Notes: a model not told the origin generated them from the letters alone. A stretch of DNA of 64,000 nt from Streptomyces sp. MST-110588 (GCF_022695595.1 NZ_CP074380.1:6206001-6270000), one strand, 5' to 3'; positions 26,885-36,364 are shown, counted from the first letter of the stretch. Program-made: numbers and translations.

Positions 26885-27940
26885 GTGGCGTCCCACCGTC
26901 GACCCAAGCAGCCGAGCCGTACTCGGGTGACCGTGCTCACCGCGACCGCCGCCGCGGCCGTCGCCCTCTCGTCCCAGGCCGCCCAGGCCGCCCCGAAGCC
27001 GACGAAGCAGGACGTCAAGACCGAGGTCGACAAGCTCTACGAGCAGGCGGAGCAGGCCACCGAGAAGTACAACGCGGCCAAGGAGAACCAGGAGAAGCTG
27101 CAGAAGGAGGTCGACGGCCTCCAGGACAAGGTCGCCCGTGGCCAGGGCGAGCTCAACCAGCTCCGCAAGAGCCTGGGCGAGGTCGCCTCCGGCCAGTACC
27201 GCAGCGGCAGCATCGACCCCTCCGTCCAGCTCTTCCTCTCCGGCGACCCGGACACCTACCTGGACAAGGCCGCCACGCTGGACCAGTTGAGCGGTCAGCA
27301 GGCCGACCAGCTCAAGACCATCGCGGACAAGCAGCGCCAACTCGCCCAGCAGCGCCAGGAAGCCGCGAGCAAGATCAAGGACCTCACCGACACGCGCGAG
27401 GCGCTGGGTGAGAAGAAGGACGAGATCAAGGGCAAGCTCGCCAAGGCCCAGGAACTGCTGAACTCCCTCACCGCCAAGGAGCGCGCCGAGATCCAGGCCA
27501 AGGAGAAGGCCGCGCAGCAGAAGGACGCGCAGCGGGCCAGCCGTGGCGCCGGCGGCGGGGAGCGGCCCGACCTGGGCAAGGACGCGCCCGAGTCGGGGCG
27601 GGCCGCCGCCGCGCTCGCCGCCGCCCAGTCCAAGATAGGTTCGCCGTACGTCTGGGGCGCCACCGGCCCGTCCTCCTTCGACTGCTCGGGCCTGACCTCC
27701 TGGGCCTACCAGCAGGCCGGCCAGTCGCTGCCGCGCACCTCCCAGGCCCAGGCCAACGCGGGCACCCGCCTGAGCATGAGCCAGCTCAAGCCGGGCGACC
27801 TGGTGCTCTTCTACGGCGACCTGCACCACATAGGTCTGTACGCCGGCAACGGCACGGTCCTGCACGCGCCGAAGCCGGGGGCCTCGGTGCGCTACGAGTC
27901 GATCAACAACATGCCCTTCCAGTTCGGCGTCCGCGTCTGA
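26885..27940 (+). CDS. secreted NlpC/P60 peptidoglycan endopeptidase (copy 1)
   Basis: 351 residues from GTG 26885 (AAGGAG upstream). Signal peptide ending about VALSSQAAQA-APKP. Long coiled coil (residues 40-210) of the RipA/RipC N-terminal type, then an NlpC/P60 domain: catalytic Cys in SSFDCSGLTSWAY, His in DLHHIGLYAG, and third residue His in LHAPKPG. Cleaves the D-Glu to diamino-acid bond in stem peptides for growth, sporulation or germination. Controlled by a c-di-AMP riboswitch. A paralogue follows. Confidence 0.94.
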   Translation: MASHRRPKQPSRTRVTVLTATAAAAVALSSQAAQAAPKPTKQDVKTEVDKLYEQAEQATEKYNAAKENQEKLQKEVDGLQDKVARGQGELNQLRKSLGEVASGQYRSGSIDPSVQLFLSGDPDTYLDKAATLDQLSGQQADQLKTIADKQRQLAQQRQEAASKIKDLTDTREALGEKKDEIKGKLAKAQELLNSLTAKERAEIQAKEKAAQQKDAQRASRGAGGGERPDLGKDAPESGRAAAALAAAQSKIGSPYVWGATGPSSFDCSGLTSWAYQQAGQSLPRTSQAQANAGTRLSMSQLKPGDLVLFYGDLHHIGLYAGNGTVLHAPKPGASVRYESINNMPFQFGVRV

Positions 27941-27965
27941 GCCTCTCAAGGGCCGCCGGGTGACC

Positions 27966-28080
27966 GTAGGAGAGTCCGGCTCGGCCGGAACCCGTACGAG
28001 ACGTCCGATCCGACCGGGATCCTGTAGGAGAGTCCCGGTTCGACCGGAACCCGTAGAGAGGTCCGGCCCGACCGGAGCAG
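27966..28080. repeat. four tandem ~29-nt imperfect repeats
   Basis: Units at 27966-27993, 27994-28023, 28024-28052 and 28053-28080 share GTAGGAGAGTCC, a CCGG-containing middle and GACCGGAACCC-like ends. Unit lengths are 28-30 nt, not multiples of three, and each holds a small CCGG dyad. Intergenic, between the two NlpC/P60 genes and just before a strong terminator. Confidence 0.7.
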
Positions 28081-28120
28081 CCGCCCGATCGGGCGAATTG
28101 CGGCGCCCGCCGCTGACTTC

Positions 28121-28165
28121 CCGCCCCGCCGGTGACCTGCGCAGTCACCGGCGGGGCGGCTTTTT
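28121..28165 (+). terminator. canonical intrinsic terminator after NlpC/P60 copy 1
   Basis: Perfect 16-bp stem CCGCCCCGCCGGTGAC (28121-28136) with its complement at 28144-28159, 7-nt loop, then CTTTTT, a rare U-run terminator for this genome. Confidence 0.95.
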
Positions 28166-28288
28166 CCCCGGGTCCGGCGGTCTTTGGACGGGGTGTACCG
28201 GCGCCGTTACTGTCTGCCCTCGCAGCCGCCGGTCACCGACCGCCCGTCCCGGGCGGCAGGGGCTGCACGGAAGGGAGTGCGGCCTCAA

Positions 28289-29323
28289 GTGGCGTCCCAT
28301 CGCCGTATCTCGCAGCCGGGCCTGGTCACCGTCACCAAGGTCACCGTCCTGTCCGCCGCCGCTGCCGGTGCCGCCGCGACGCTCACCGCCTCGCCGGCCG
28401 GCGCCGACCCCGGTCCTGCCGCCGCCGACGTCAGGACCCGCGTCGAGTCCCTGTACGAACAGGCGGAGGCGGCCACCGAGAAGTACAACGGCGCCCAGGA
28501 ACGGACCAGGAAACTGCGCGCGGAAGTGGCGTCCCTCCAGGACCGTACGGCCCGCGGGCAGGAGCGCATCAACCGGATGCGCAACCGGCTCGGCGCCATC
28601 GCCGCGGCCCAGTACCGCTCGGGCGGCGTGGACCCGACGGTCGGCCTCATGCTCTCCGAGAAGCCGGCCGACTTCCTCGACAAGGCCACCGTCCTGGACC
28701 GGGTCAACGGCACCCAGGCCGATGAACTGCGCGAACTCCAGGGCGAGCAGCGGGTGCTGGAACAGCGGCGGCGCGAGACGGCCGCCCGGCTGCGGGAGCT
28801 GGAGATCAGCCGCAAGGAGGTCAGCCACCGCAAGCAGGACGTCGAGCACAAGCTCGCCACGGCACAGCGGCTGCTGAACGCGCTGTCCGGACCGGACCGC
28901 AAGGAGTACGACCGGGCCTCCCGCCAGGACGGACGCTCCGGCCCGCCACCGGCGCTCCCCGCCGCGCCGGCCGGCGCCGGGCGCAGCAGCGCGGCGGTCC
29001 GGGCGGCGCTCTCGGCCGTCGGCTCCCCGTACGCCTGGGGGCAGTCCGGGCCCTCGGCGTTCGACTGCTCGGGCCTGATGCAGTGGGCCTACGCCCGCGC
29101 CGGGGTGGCCCTGCCGCGTACGTCACAGGCCCAGCGGTTCGCGGGCCGGCGGATCTCGCTGGACCAGGCGCAGCCGGGCGACCTGGTGGTCTACCGCGAC
29201 GACGCCAGCCATGTGGGGATGTATGTGGGCAACGGGCAGGTGGTGCACGCCCCGTACCCGGGCGCACGGGTGCGCCAGGACCCCGTCGGGATGATGCCGA
29301 TCTCGTCCGTAACCCGACCCTGA
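28289..29323 (+). CDS. secreted NlpC/P60 peptidoglycan endopeptidase (copy 2)
   Basis: 344 residues from GTG 28289 (AAGGGAG upstream). Closely parallels copy 1: VASHRRISQPG start, signal peptide ending PAGADPG, the coiled coil with YEQAEAATEKYNGAQE, and NlpC/P60 residues FDCSGLMQW, SHVGMYVG and VHAPYPG. Clearly a tandem duplication. It lacks a ydaO-like leader and is separated from copy 1 by a strong terminator, so its regulation has diverged. Confidence 0.93.
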   Translation: MASHRRISQPGLVTVTKVTVLSAAAAGAAATLTASPAGADPGPAAADVRTRVESLYEQAEAATEKYNGAQERTRKLRAEVASLQDRTARGQERINRMRNRLGAIAAAQYRSGGVDPTVGLMLSEKPADFLDKATVLDRVNGTQADELRELQGEQRVLEQRRRETAARLRELEISRKEVSHRKQDVEHKLATAQRLLNALSGPDRKEYDRASRQDGRSGPPPALPAAPAGAGRSSAAVRAALSAVGSPYAWGQSGPSAFDCSGLMQWAYARAGVALPRTSQAQRFAGRRISLDQAQPGDLVVYRDDASHVGMYVGNGQVVHAPYPGARVRQDPVGMMPISSVTRP

Positions 29324-29364
29324 GCGGTTCCACTCGCTCGCGGGGCGTGCATACGATCAGTCCC

Positions 29365-30738
29365 GTGGCAGGTCAGCGGGCGGATCGACGGACGGGTCGA
29401 CGGGCGGGGCCGCGGGCGGGACGGCGCAGGCCGCCGCGCGCGGCAGCGGTGCTGTGCGCCGTCCTGTCGCTGCTCGCGGGCGGCCTGACGGCCGGCTGCG
29501 GCACCGCCTCCGGCGGGTCCGCCGGCTCGCCGGGCATACAGCAAACGCTGGACGCCCGCGCGGTGGCCGTCCGGGACCGCGACGCCCGCGCCTTCCTCGA
29601 CACGGTCGACCCGGACGCCACCGCCTACCGCGACCGGCAGCGTCGAATGTTCGCCAATCTCGCCGAGGTGCCGTTGGCCGCCTGGCGCTACGAACTGCTG
29701 CGCACCGAGGCGTTCGGGCTGCCCGCGGCGGCCGGCGGCGGCCGGCGGGTGGCGGCCGAGGTGCGGCTGCGCTACCGCCTGGCCGGCTACGACTCCGTGC
29801 CGGTCACCTCCGTCGAGTACCTCACGCTGGTCGACCGCGGCGGCCGGTGGCGCATCGCCTCGGACACCGACGGCGCGCCGGACGGCAAGCGCAGCGCGCG
29901 GCAGTTGTGGGACCAGGGCCCGGTGGAACTCGTGCGCGGCCGGCACAGCCTGGTCCTCGGCGTGGGAGGGGACCGCAAGCGGCTGCGCGACCTGGCGGAC
30001 CGTACGGACCGGGCGGTTCCCGACGTCCGCAAGGGCTGGCCGGGGAAGTGGGCGGGGCGGGTGGTGGTGCAGGCGCCGCAGTCGCTGGAGCAGATGGCGC
30101 AACTGCTGGGCGCCGGTGACGCGTCGGGGTACCGGGGCATTGCGGCGGTCACCACCGGCGAGGCCGGGGCCGGTGCGCGCGGGCCCGCGGACCGGGTGAT
30201 CGTCAACCCGGAGGCGTACGAGGAACTGAGCGACCTGGGTCGGCAGATCGTGCTGACCCATGAGACGGCGCACGTGGCCACCCGCGCGGTGACCACCCCG
30301 GCGACCCCGCTGTGGCTCTCGGAGGGCTTCGCCGACTGGATCGCCTACCGGGAGTCCAGGCGTCCGGCCGCCTCCGCCGCCCCGGAACTGACCCGCGCGG
30401 TCGTCGGCGGCCGGCCCCCGCACGGCCTGCCGGTCGACAAGGACTTCGGCTTCAGCCGGGGCGCGGAACAGCTCGCGCAGGCGTACGAGGGGGGCTGGCT
30501 GGCCTGCCGCATGATCGCCGAGAAGTGGGGAGAGGGGCGGCTGGCGTCCTTCTACCGCGCCGTCGGCCGGGGGGCCTTCGGCACCGCGGCCGACGGCCCG
30601 GCCACCGGGGGCGGGAAGAACGGCGAGGGTGCCGGACGGCCGGCCCGGCTGGACCGCACGATGCGCTCCCAATTGGGGGTGGATCTGAGGGAATTCACTC
30701 GTCTGTGGCGTGGCTACCTCACCGACGAGCTGGCCTGA
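29365..30738 (+). CDS. lipoprotein metallopeptidase (HExxH, peptidase MA-like)
   Basis: 457 residues from GTG 29365. Basic N-terminus, then a signal with lipobox-like GLTAGC. The C-terminal half is a gluzincin: LTHETAHVATRA supplies HExxH and the Glu, and LWLSEGFADWIAYRE the third zinc ligand. The N-terminal region after the Cys resembles an NTF2-like module. Likely extracellular, anchored to the membrane. Its last 25 nt overlap the convergent GT87 gene. Substrate unknown. Confidence 0.82.
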   Translation: MAGQRADRRTGRRAGPRAGRRRPPRAAAVLCAVLSLLAGGLTAGCGTASGGSAGSPGIQQTLDARAVAVRDRDARAFLDTVDPDATAYRDRQRRMFANLAEVPLAAWRYELLRTEAFGLPAAAGGGRRVAAEVRLRYRLAGYDSVPVTSVEYLTLVDRGGRWRIASDTDGAPDGKRSARQLWDQGPVELVRGRHSLVLGVGGDRKRLRDLADRTDRAVPDVRKGWPGKWAGRVVVQAPQSLEQMAQLLGAGDASGYRGIAAVTTGEAGAGARGPADRVIVNPEAYEELSDLGRQIVLTHETAHVATRAVTTPATPLWLSEGFADWIAYRESRRPAASAAPELTRAVVGGRPPHGLPVDKDFGFSRGAEQLAQAYEGGWLACRMIAEKWGEGRLASFYRAVGRGAFGTAADGPATGGGKNGEGAGRPARLDRTMRSQLGVDLREFTRLWRGYLTDELA

Positions 30739-32048
30739 GCGGAGCCGGAGCCGGGGCAGGTGCCGGGACCGGACCCGGGCGCGGACCGGGGGCCGGGCGC
30801 GCGGTGGTGGCCGGCGGGCGCGGCGGCGGTGACGGTCGAGCGCCACAGACAGCGGCAGGAGAGCAGGGTCGCGGCCACCAGCAGCCCGTTGCGCAGCACC
30901 AGGAGCGCGATCCCCGTCCCGTCACCGGCGACGACATGGGCGAAGCCGACCGGGAACTCCGCGAACGTCACGCCGGTGGCGGCCAGCACCAGAGCGGCCG
31001 GCCACCCCTGCCGGCCGGCGCGCGCCGACACGCACACGGCGGCCAGGCCGACCAGCCAGATCATGTACTGCGGGCTGATGACCCGGCTGGTCGTGGTGAA
31101 CAGCAGCACCGCGGTGAACGCGGTGTCCGGGAGCGCGGTGGCGGTCAGCTCCCGTGCCCGCAGCCGCCACCGGACCAGCCAGCCCAGGGCCGCGCCGGAC
31201 AGCACCAGCGCCAGGCCGCTGACCAGGGACACGTACGGGCCGACGAACTCCACGGAGCCGTAGTGCAGCAGCACCCGGCCGTCCCAGCCGAAGCACCGGG
31301 CGACATGGAAGGCCAGCGCGCCCAGCGACTCCACCTCCGTACCGCGGTCGCGCTGGAAGGAGAGGAAGGCCAGCGCGCCGGGCATAGTGGCCACCCCCGC
31401 CCCCGCGAGCGCGCCGCAGGTCAGCAGGGCCGTGCCCCATATGACGCGGGTCCGGTGGCCGCGGGTGGTACCGCACAGGAGCAGCGCCGGCCAGACCTTG
31501 AGCAGCGCGCCCACGGCGGCCAGCGCCGCCGCCGTACGCGGCCGGCGGCCGGCGGCGAACAGCGCGGCGACGGCGACGGCGGTCACCAGCAGGTCGTAGC
31601 GGGCGTACGCGGTGGGGCCGAGCAGGAAGACGCCGGTGACCCACACCCAGGCACCGGCCGGGCGCCTGCCGGGCCGGCGCCCCGCGTACAGGAAGAGCGC
31701 CAGAACCCCGGCGTCGGTGGCGCAGGCCAGCGCGAAGAAGGCCGGGGCGTAGTCGAGGAAGGGCAGCAGGCCGGGGGCCAGGACGGCCGCGGCGGCGGCC
31801 GGCGGGTACTGCCAGGCGACGTCGTCCGCGGGGAAGGCGCCGGTCCTCAGGATCTCGTACCAGCCCCGGTAGATCACCGAGATGTCACCGGTGACGTCCG
31901 GCCCCGGCGTCACCAGCACCTTGAAGACACAGAGCATCAGTACGGTACGGGTCGCCGCCCAGACCGCCACCGGTGCGCCCACCGCGTACCACGCGCGTGC
32001 CCCGCGCACCGCAGGCGGAGCGTGGCCGCCGGTCACGGTCATCGCCAC
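30714..32048 (-). CDS. GT87-type polyprenol-phosphate-mannose-dependent mannosyltransferase
   Basis: 444 residues from GTG 32048 (ATG 32042 also possible). About ten membrane helices; GT-C fold pattern with a loop RGWYEILRTGAFPADDVAWQYPP holding the acidic Asp-Asp, and SRVISPQYMIWLVGLA. Mannosyltransferases of this family add alpha-1,2 mannose to lipomannan or phosphatidylinositol mannosides outside the membrane; mycobacterial Rv2181 sits in the same neighbourhood (memory). C-terminus is a long Pro/Gly-rich tail, convergent overlap with the peptidase gene. Confidence 0.85.
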   Translation of the reverse strand: MAMTVTGGHAPPAVRGARAWYAVGAPVAVWAATRTVLMLCVFKVLVTPGPDVTGDISVIYRGWYEILRTGAFPADDVAWQYPPAAAAAVLAPGLLPFLDYAPAFFALACATDAGVLALFLYAGRRPGRRPAGAWVWVTGVFLLGPTAYARYDLLVTAVAVAALFAAGRRPRTAAALAAVGALLKVWPALLLCGTTRGHRTRVIWGTALLTCGALAGAGVATMPGALAFLSFQRDRGTEVESLGALAFHVARCFGWDGRVLLHYGSVEFVGPYVSLVSGLALVLSGAALGWLVRWRLRARELTATALPDTAFTAVLLFTTTSRVISPQYMIWLVGLAAVCVSARAGRQGWPAALVLAATGVTFAEFPVGFAHVVAGDGTGIALLVLRNGLLVAATLLSCRCLWRSTVTAAAPAGHHRAPGPRSAPGSGPGTCPGSGSAQASSSVR

Positions 32049-32225
32049 CTCGCCCTCCGGGCCCGGACCCGGTCCGCCGGCCGGCGGTCACCGGTGGTCC
32101 CCGCCGGCCGCCCGCCGATCGCCCGCCGCGCGGCGTCATGGCCGCTCCCCGAGGGTAGCCGGGGGCGCCGCCGGTGCGTGGCCGCCGCACGGCCGCCGCG
32201 CGCCGCCCGGTACTGTGCCAGGGCA

Positions 32226-33368
32226 ATGGACAAGACGCTGATCGTCACGAACGACTTCCCGCCCCGGCCCGGCGGCATCCAGGCATTCCTGCACAGCATG
32301 GCGCTGCGCCTGGACCCGGACCGGGTCGTCGTCTACGCCTCCACCTGGAAGCGGAGCAAGGAGGGCGTCCGGGCCACCGCCCGCTTCGACGCGGAGCAGC
32401 CCTTCAGGGTCGTACGGGACCGCACGACCATGCTGCTGCCCACGCCCCGGGTCACCGGCCGGGCCGTCGGCCTGCTGCGCGAACACGGCTGCTCCTCGGT
32501 GTGGTTCGGGGCCGCCGCCCCCCTGGGGCTGATGGCCCCGGCCCTGCGCCGGGCCGGCGCGCGGCGGATCGTGGCGACCACGCACGGCCACGAGGCGGGC
32601 TGGGCGCAGCTCCCCGCCGCCCGTCAACTGCTGCGCCGCATCGGCGAGGGCACCGACACACTCACCTATCTGGGTGAGTACACCCGCTCCCGGATTGCCG
32701 GCGCCCTCACCCCCCGGGCCGCCGCCCGTATGACGCAGCTCCCGCCGGGCGTGGACGAGAAGACCTTCCACCCCGGCTCCGGCGGCGACCTCGTCCGGGC
32801 CCGGCTCGGGCTCGCCGGCCGCCCGGTGGTGGTGTGCGTCTCCCGGCTCGTGCCGCGCAAGGGACAGGACACGCTGATCGAGGCGATGCCGCGCATCCTG
32901 GCCTCCGTACCGGACGCGGTCCTGCTGATCGTCGGCGGCGGCCCGTACGAGAAGGAGCTGCACGCGCTGGCCGCCGGGAAGGGCGTGGCGGACGCGGTGC
33001 GGTTCACCGGCGCGGTCCCCTGGGAGGAGCTGCCCGCCCACTACGGCGCGGGTGACGTCTTCGCCATGCCCTGCCGTACGCGCCGCGGCGGGCTGGACGT
33101 CGAGGGCCTGGGCATCGTCTACCTGGAGGCGTCCGCCACCGGACTGCCGGTCGTCGCGGGCGACTCGGGCGGCGCGCCGGACGCGGTCCTGCACGGTGAG
33201 ACGGGCTGGGTGGTGCCGGGCGGCGCGCCGACGGCGGCGGCCGAACGGATCGTCACCCTCTTGAAGGACCCCGGGCTGCGCCGCCGGATGGGCGAGCGGG
33301 GGCGGGCGTGGGTGGAGGAGAAGTGGCGCTGGGACCTGCTGGCCGAGCGGCTGAAAGAACTGCTGTAA
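32226..33368 (+). CDS. GT4 glycosyltransferase, PimB'-like
   Basis: 380 residues. GT-B fold: IVTNDFPPRPGGIQAFL at the N-terminus with the glycine-rich acceptor loop, nucleotide-sugar site VSRLVPRKGQDTLIEA, and EGLGIVYLEASATGLPVV at the C-terminus. Closest to mycobacterial PimB' (Rv2188c), which adds the second mannose to PIM1, again same neighbourhood by memory. ATG 32226 has TACTGT 9 nt upstream and no Shine-Dalgarno. The stop TAA is followed by a 12-nt repeat of the gene end and TGA, a duplication. Confidence 0.9.
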   Translation: MDKTLIVTNDFPPRPGGIQAFLHSMALRLDPDRVVVYASTWKRSKEGVRATARFDAEQPFRVVRDRTTMLLPTPRVTGRAVGLLREHGCSSVWFGAAAPLGLMAPALRRAGARRIVATTHGHEAGWAQLPAARQLLRRIGEGTDTLTYLGEYTRSRIAGALTPRAAARMTQLPPGVDEKTFHPGSGGDLVRARLGLAGRPVVVCVSRLVPRKGQDTLIEAMPRILASVPDAVLLIVGGGPYEKELHALAAGKGVADAVRFTGAVPWEELPAHYGAGDVFAMPCRTRRGGLDVEGLGIVYLEASATGLPVVAGDSGGAPDAVLHGETGWVVPGGAPTAAAERIVTLLKDPGLRRRMGERGRAWVEEKWRWDLLAERLKELL

Positions 33369-33402
33369 GAACTGCTGTGAGCCCCGGGCCGGCATCAGGC
33401 AG

Positions 33403-33449
33403 AAGGAGGCGGGGCGGACCGGATGCACCGGCCCGCCCCGCCTCCTTCG
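33403..33449. terminator. bidirectional terminator between pimB-like and fadD genes
   Basis: 16-bp perfect stem GAAGGAGGCGGGGCGG (33403-33418) with its complement at 33434-33449, between convergent genes. Confidence 0.88.
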
Positions 33450-33458
33450 GCCTTCGCC

Positions 33459-35255
33459 CTAGCTGCTGTAGATCGCCTCGATCTCCTCGGCGAAGTCCCG
33501 CGCCACGACATTGCGCTTGAGCTTGAGCGACGGCGTGATGTGACCGGACTCCTCCGTCAACTGGGCGGGCAGGATGCGGAACTTCCGTACCGACTCGGCC
33601 TTGGAGACCGCGGCGTTGCCGTCGTCGACCGCCCGCTGCACGGCCGCCAGCAGCTCCGGGTCCCGGCTCAGCTCGGCGACGCTCTGACCCGCCGGGCGCC
33701 CGTGGTCCGCGGCCCAGCGCGGCAGGAACTCCTCGTCCAGGGTGACCAGCGCGCCCACGAAGGGCCGGCCGTCACCGACGACCATGCACTCGGCGATCAG
33801 GGCGTGCGCCCGGATACGGTCCTCGATCACGGCCGGGGCGACGTTCTTGCCGCCCGCCGTCACCAGGATCTCCTTCTTGCGGCCGGTGATCGCCAGATAG
33901 CCGTCCTCGTCCAGGGTGCCCAGGTCACCGGTGTGGAACCAGCCGTCGGAGAGGGCTTCCTTGGTCGCCTGCTCGTTGTTCCAGTACTGGGTGAACAGGT
34001 GCTCGCCGTGCAGCAGCACCTCGCCGTCGTCGGCGATGCGCACCACCGAGCCGGGCAGCGGCTGGCCGACCGTACCGATCTTCTGCCGGTCCCACGGGTT
34101 GAAGGCGGTCGCCGCGCACGACTCCGTCAGGCCGTACCCCTCCAGGGCCGTGAAGCCGATGCCCCGGTAGAAGTGGCCCAGCCGCTCGCCCAGCGGTGCG
34201 CCGCCGGAGATCGCGTGGGTGGCCCGGCCGCCCAGCACCGCGCGCAGCTTGCCGTAGACCAGCTTGTCGAAGATCTTGTGCTTGATCCGGAGGCCGAAGG
34301 AGGCGCCGGCGGCGGAGTCCAGCGCGCGGCTGTAGGCGATGGCGGTCTCGGCGGCCTTGTCGAAGATCTTGCCCTTGCCGTCGGCCTGCGCCTTGGCGCG
34401 CGCCCCGTTGTAGACCTTCTCGAAGACCCGCGGCACGCCCAGGATCAGGGTCGGGCGGAAGCCGGCCAGGTCATCGGTGAGGTGCTTGATGTCGGGGGCG
34501 TGGCCCAGCTTGATGGGCGCCATGACCGAGGCGACCTGCACCAGGCGCCCGAAGACGTGGGCGACGGGGAGGAAGAGCAGGACGGAGGAGTCCCCCGTAC
34601 GGAAGAGCGGCTTGAGGCGCTCGACGACGTTGCCGCACTCGGCGAAGAAGCTGCGGTGGCTGAGCACACAGCCCTTGGGGCGCCCGGTGGTGCCCGAGGT
34701 GTAGACGATCGTGGCGGGGGAGTCGGCGTCGGCCAGCGCGCTGCGCTCGTCCACCTCCTGGTCCGAGACGCCCTTCCCGGCGGCCCGCAGCCGCGCGACG
34801 GCGTCCCGTTCGATCTGCCAGATGTTCTCCAGCGCGGGCAGCCTGTCCCGTACGGACTCCACGACGGCCTCGTGGGCGGGGGTCTCCACCAGACAGGCGA
34901 CCGCGCCGGAGTCGCCCAGGATCCACTGGACCTGTTCGGCGGAGCTGGTCTCGTACACGGGGACGGTGACCGCGCCGGCGCTCCAGATCGCGAAGTCCAG
35001 CAGCGTCCACTCGTAGCGGGTGCGCGACATCAGACCGACCCGGTCGCCGGGCCGGATACCGGCGGCCATCAGGCCCTTGGCGGCGGCCCGGACCTCTTCG
35101 AGGAAGACGGTGGCCGTCACGTCCTGCCACCTGCCGTCCACCTTGCGGCCCATGACGGCAACATCCGGGTGCTGCGCGGCATTGCGGCGGATGAGATCCG
35201 TCAGATTGCCGTCCGCGGGGACCTCGTACAGGGCCGGAAGGCTGAACTCGCGCAA
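33459..35255 (-). CDS. long-chain fatty-acid-CoA ligase FadD (FadD15-type)
   Basis: 598 residues from TTG 35255 (GAGGAG about 8 nt upstream). AMP-forming superfamily: P-loop YTSGTTGRPKG, GYGLTESCAATAFN, and DGWFHTGDLGTLDEDGYLAITGRKKEI. Activates fatty acids with ATP and CoA; membrane-associated. Positional counterpart of mycobacterial fadD15 (Rv2187, memory) next to pimB'. Convergent with the PimB'-like gene. Rare TTG start with good Shine-Dalgarno. Confidence 0.93.
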   Translation of the reverse strand: MREFSLPALYEVPADGNLTDLIRRNAAQHPDVAVMGRKVDGRWQDVTATVFLEEVRAAAKGLMAAGIRPGDRVGLMSRTRYEWTLLDFAIWSAGAVTVPVYETSSAEQVQWILGDSGAVACLVETPAHEAVVESVRDRLPALENIWQIERDAVARLRAAGKGVSDQEVDERSALADADSPATIVYTSGTTGRPKGCVLSHRSFFAECGNVVERLKPLFRTGDSSVLLFLPVAHVFGRLVQVASVMAPIKLGHAPDIKHLTDDLAGFRPTLILGVPRVFEKVYNGARAKAQADGKGKIFDKAAETAIAYSRALDSAAGASFGLRIKHKIFDKLVYGKLRAVLGGRATHAISGGAPLGERLGHFYRGIGFTALEGYGLTESCAATAFNPWDRQKIGTVGQPLPGSVVRIADDGEVLLHGEHLFTQYWNNEQATKEALSDGWFHTGDLGTLDEDGYLAITGRKKEILVTAGGKNVAPAVIEDRIRAHALIAECMVVGDGRPFVGALVTLDEEFLPRWAADHGRPAGQSVAELSRDPELLAAVQRAVDDGNAAVSKAESVRKFRILPAQLTEESGHITPSLKLKRNVVARDFAEEIEAIYSS

Positions 35256-35572
35256 GACTGCTGCTCCTCATTGGCGCCGGCGTCACGACGCTGTGTGTAT
35301 GCCGGCTGCGGTCCATAATCAGGCAGGGGGGTTGGACTGCCCGGACGTTACCCATCGGTATTGCTTTTGGGATAGAGGGTCACGCCCAGATGTTCGATGC
35401 GTCACAGCCGTGGGACGCGCCGTCCGTCATGTCGTGGGGCATGCCGTGGTGATGCCTTGGGACTGCTTCGCGCAGAGTAGACCAGCCCTTTGGTGACGCG
35501 GAAGTAACCGCAGGTCGGGGTGGCCACGGGGCGGTCTCCCGGCGGCGGGGCGGGAGCTCTAGGGTGACGGGC
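35256..35572. other. intergenic region between fadD and metallophosphoesterase genes
   Basis: 317 bp divergent region without a convincing gene. It contains GATTATGG-type AT-rich segments on the minus strand near 35310-35380 (fadD promoter side), and TAGGGT 7 nt before the metallophosphoesterase ATG. No strong hairpin or repeat noticed. Confidence 0.45.
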
Positions 35573-36364
35573 ATGCGCGTGCACGTGGTCAGTGATGTAC
35601 ATGGGAACAGCCGGGACCTCGCCACGGCGGGCGACGGGGCCGACGCCCTGGTCTGTCTGGGTGACCTGGTCCTCTTCCTGGACTACGCCGACCACTCGCG
35701 CGGCATCTTCCCCGACCTCTTCGGCGTCGAGAACGCCCACCGGCTCGTCGAGCTGCGTACCGCCCGGCGCTTCGCGGAGGCACGTGAGCTGGGACGGCGG
35801 TTGTGGGAGTCCGTCGAGAGCGCGGCGGGCGGCGACGGGGCGGGCGGCCGGCAGGCGATCATCGAGGGCGCGGTGCGCAAGCAGTACGCGGAGATGTTCG
35901 CCGTCCTTCCCACGCCGACGTACGCCACGTACGGCAACGTCGACATCCCCCACCTGTGGCCGCAGTACGCGCGGCCGGGCACCACGGTCCTGGACGGCGA
36001 ACGGGTGGAGATCGGCGGGCGGGTCTTCGGCTTCGTCGGCGGCGGGCTGCGGACCCCGATGAGGACCCCGTACGAGATCGGTGACGAGGAGTACGCCGCC
36101 AAGATCGAGGCCGTGGGCGAGGTGGATGTGCTGTGCACCCACATCCCGCCGGACGTGCCCGAACTGTGCTACGACACCGTCGCCCGGCGCTTCGAGCGCG
36201 GCAGCCGGGCCCTGCTGGCCGCGATCCGCGCCACCCGGCCCCGGTACGCGCTCTTCGGGCACGTCCACCAGCCGCTGGCGCGGCGGGTGCGGATCGGGAC
36301 GACGGAGTGTGTGAACGTGGGGCACTTCAACGCGACCGGGAAGCCGTTCGCCCTGGAGTGGTGA
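35573..36364 (+). CDS. calcineurin-type metallophosphoesterase
   Basis: 263 residues from ATG 35573. Metal-site motifs SDVHGN, CLGDLVLF, YATYGNVDIP, CTHIP and FGHVHQP, in family order. Cytosolic phosphodiesterase of the YfcE/MPP class; substrate unknown. TAGGGT lies 7 nt upstream, so this may be a leaderless transcript; GTG 35564 is an in-frame alternative start. Confidence 0.9.
   Translation: MRVHVVSDVHGNSRDLATAGDGADALVCLGDLVLFLDYADHSRGIFPDLFGVENAHRLVELRTARRFAEARELGRRLWESVESAAGGDGAGGRQAIIEGAVRKQYAEMFAVLPTPTYATYGNVDIPHLWPQYARPGTTVLDGERVEIGGRVFGFVGGGLRTPMRTPYEIGDEEYAAKIEAVGEVDVLCTHIPPDVPELCYDTVARRFERGSRALLAAIRATRPRYALFGHVHQPLARRVRIGTTECVNVGHFNATGKPFALEW

Noticed and set aside
30312..33368. 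Long plus-strand frame running into the PimB'-like gene
   Set aside because: Before 32226 the translation is antisense to the GT87 gene and is low-complexity; the real gene starts at 32226.
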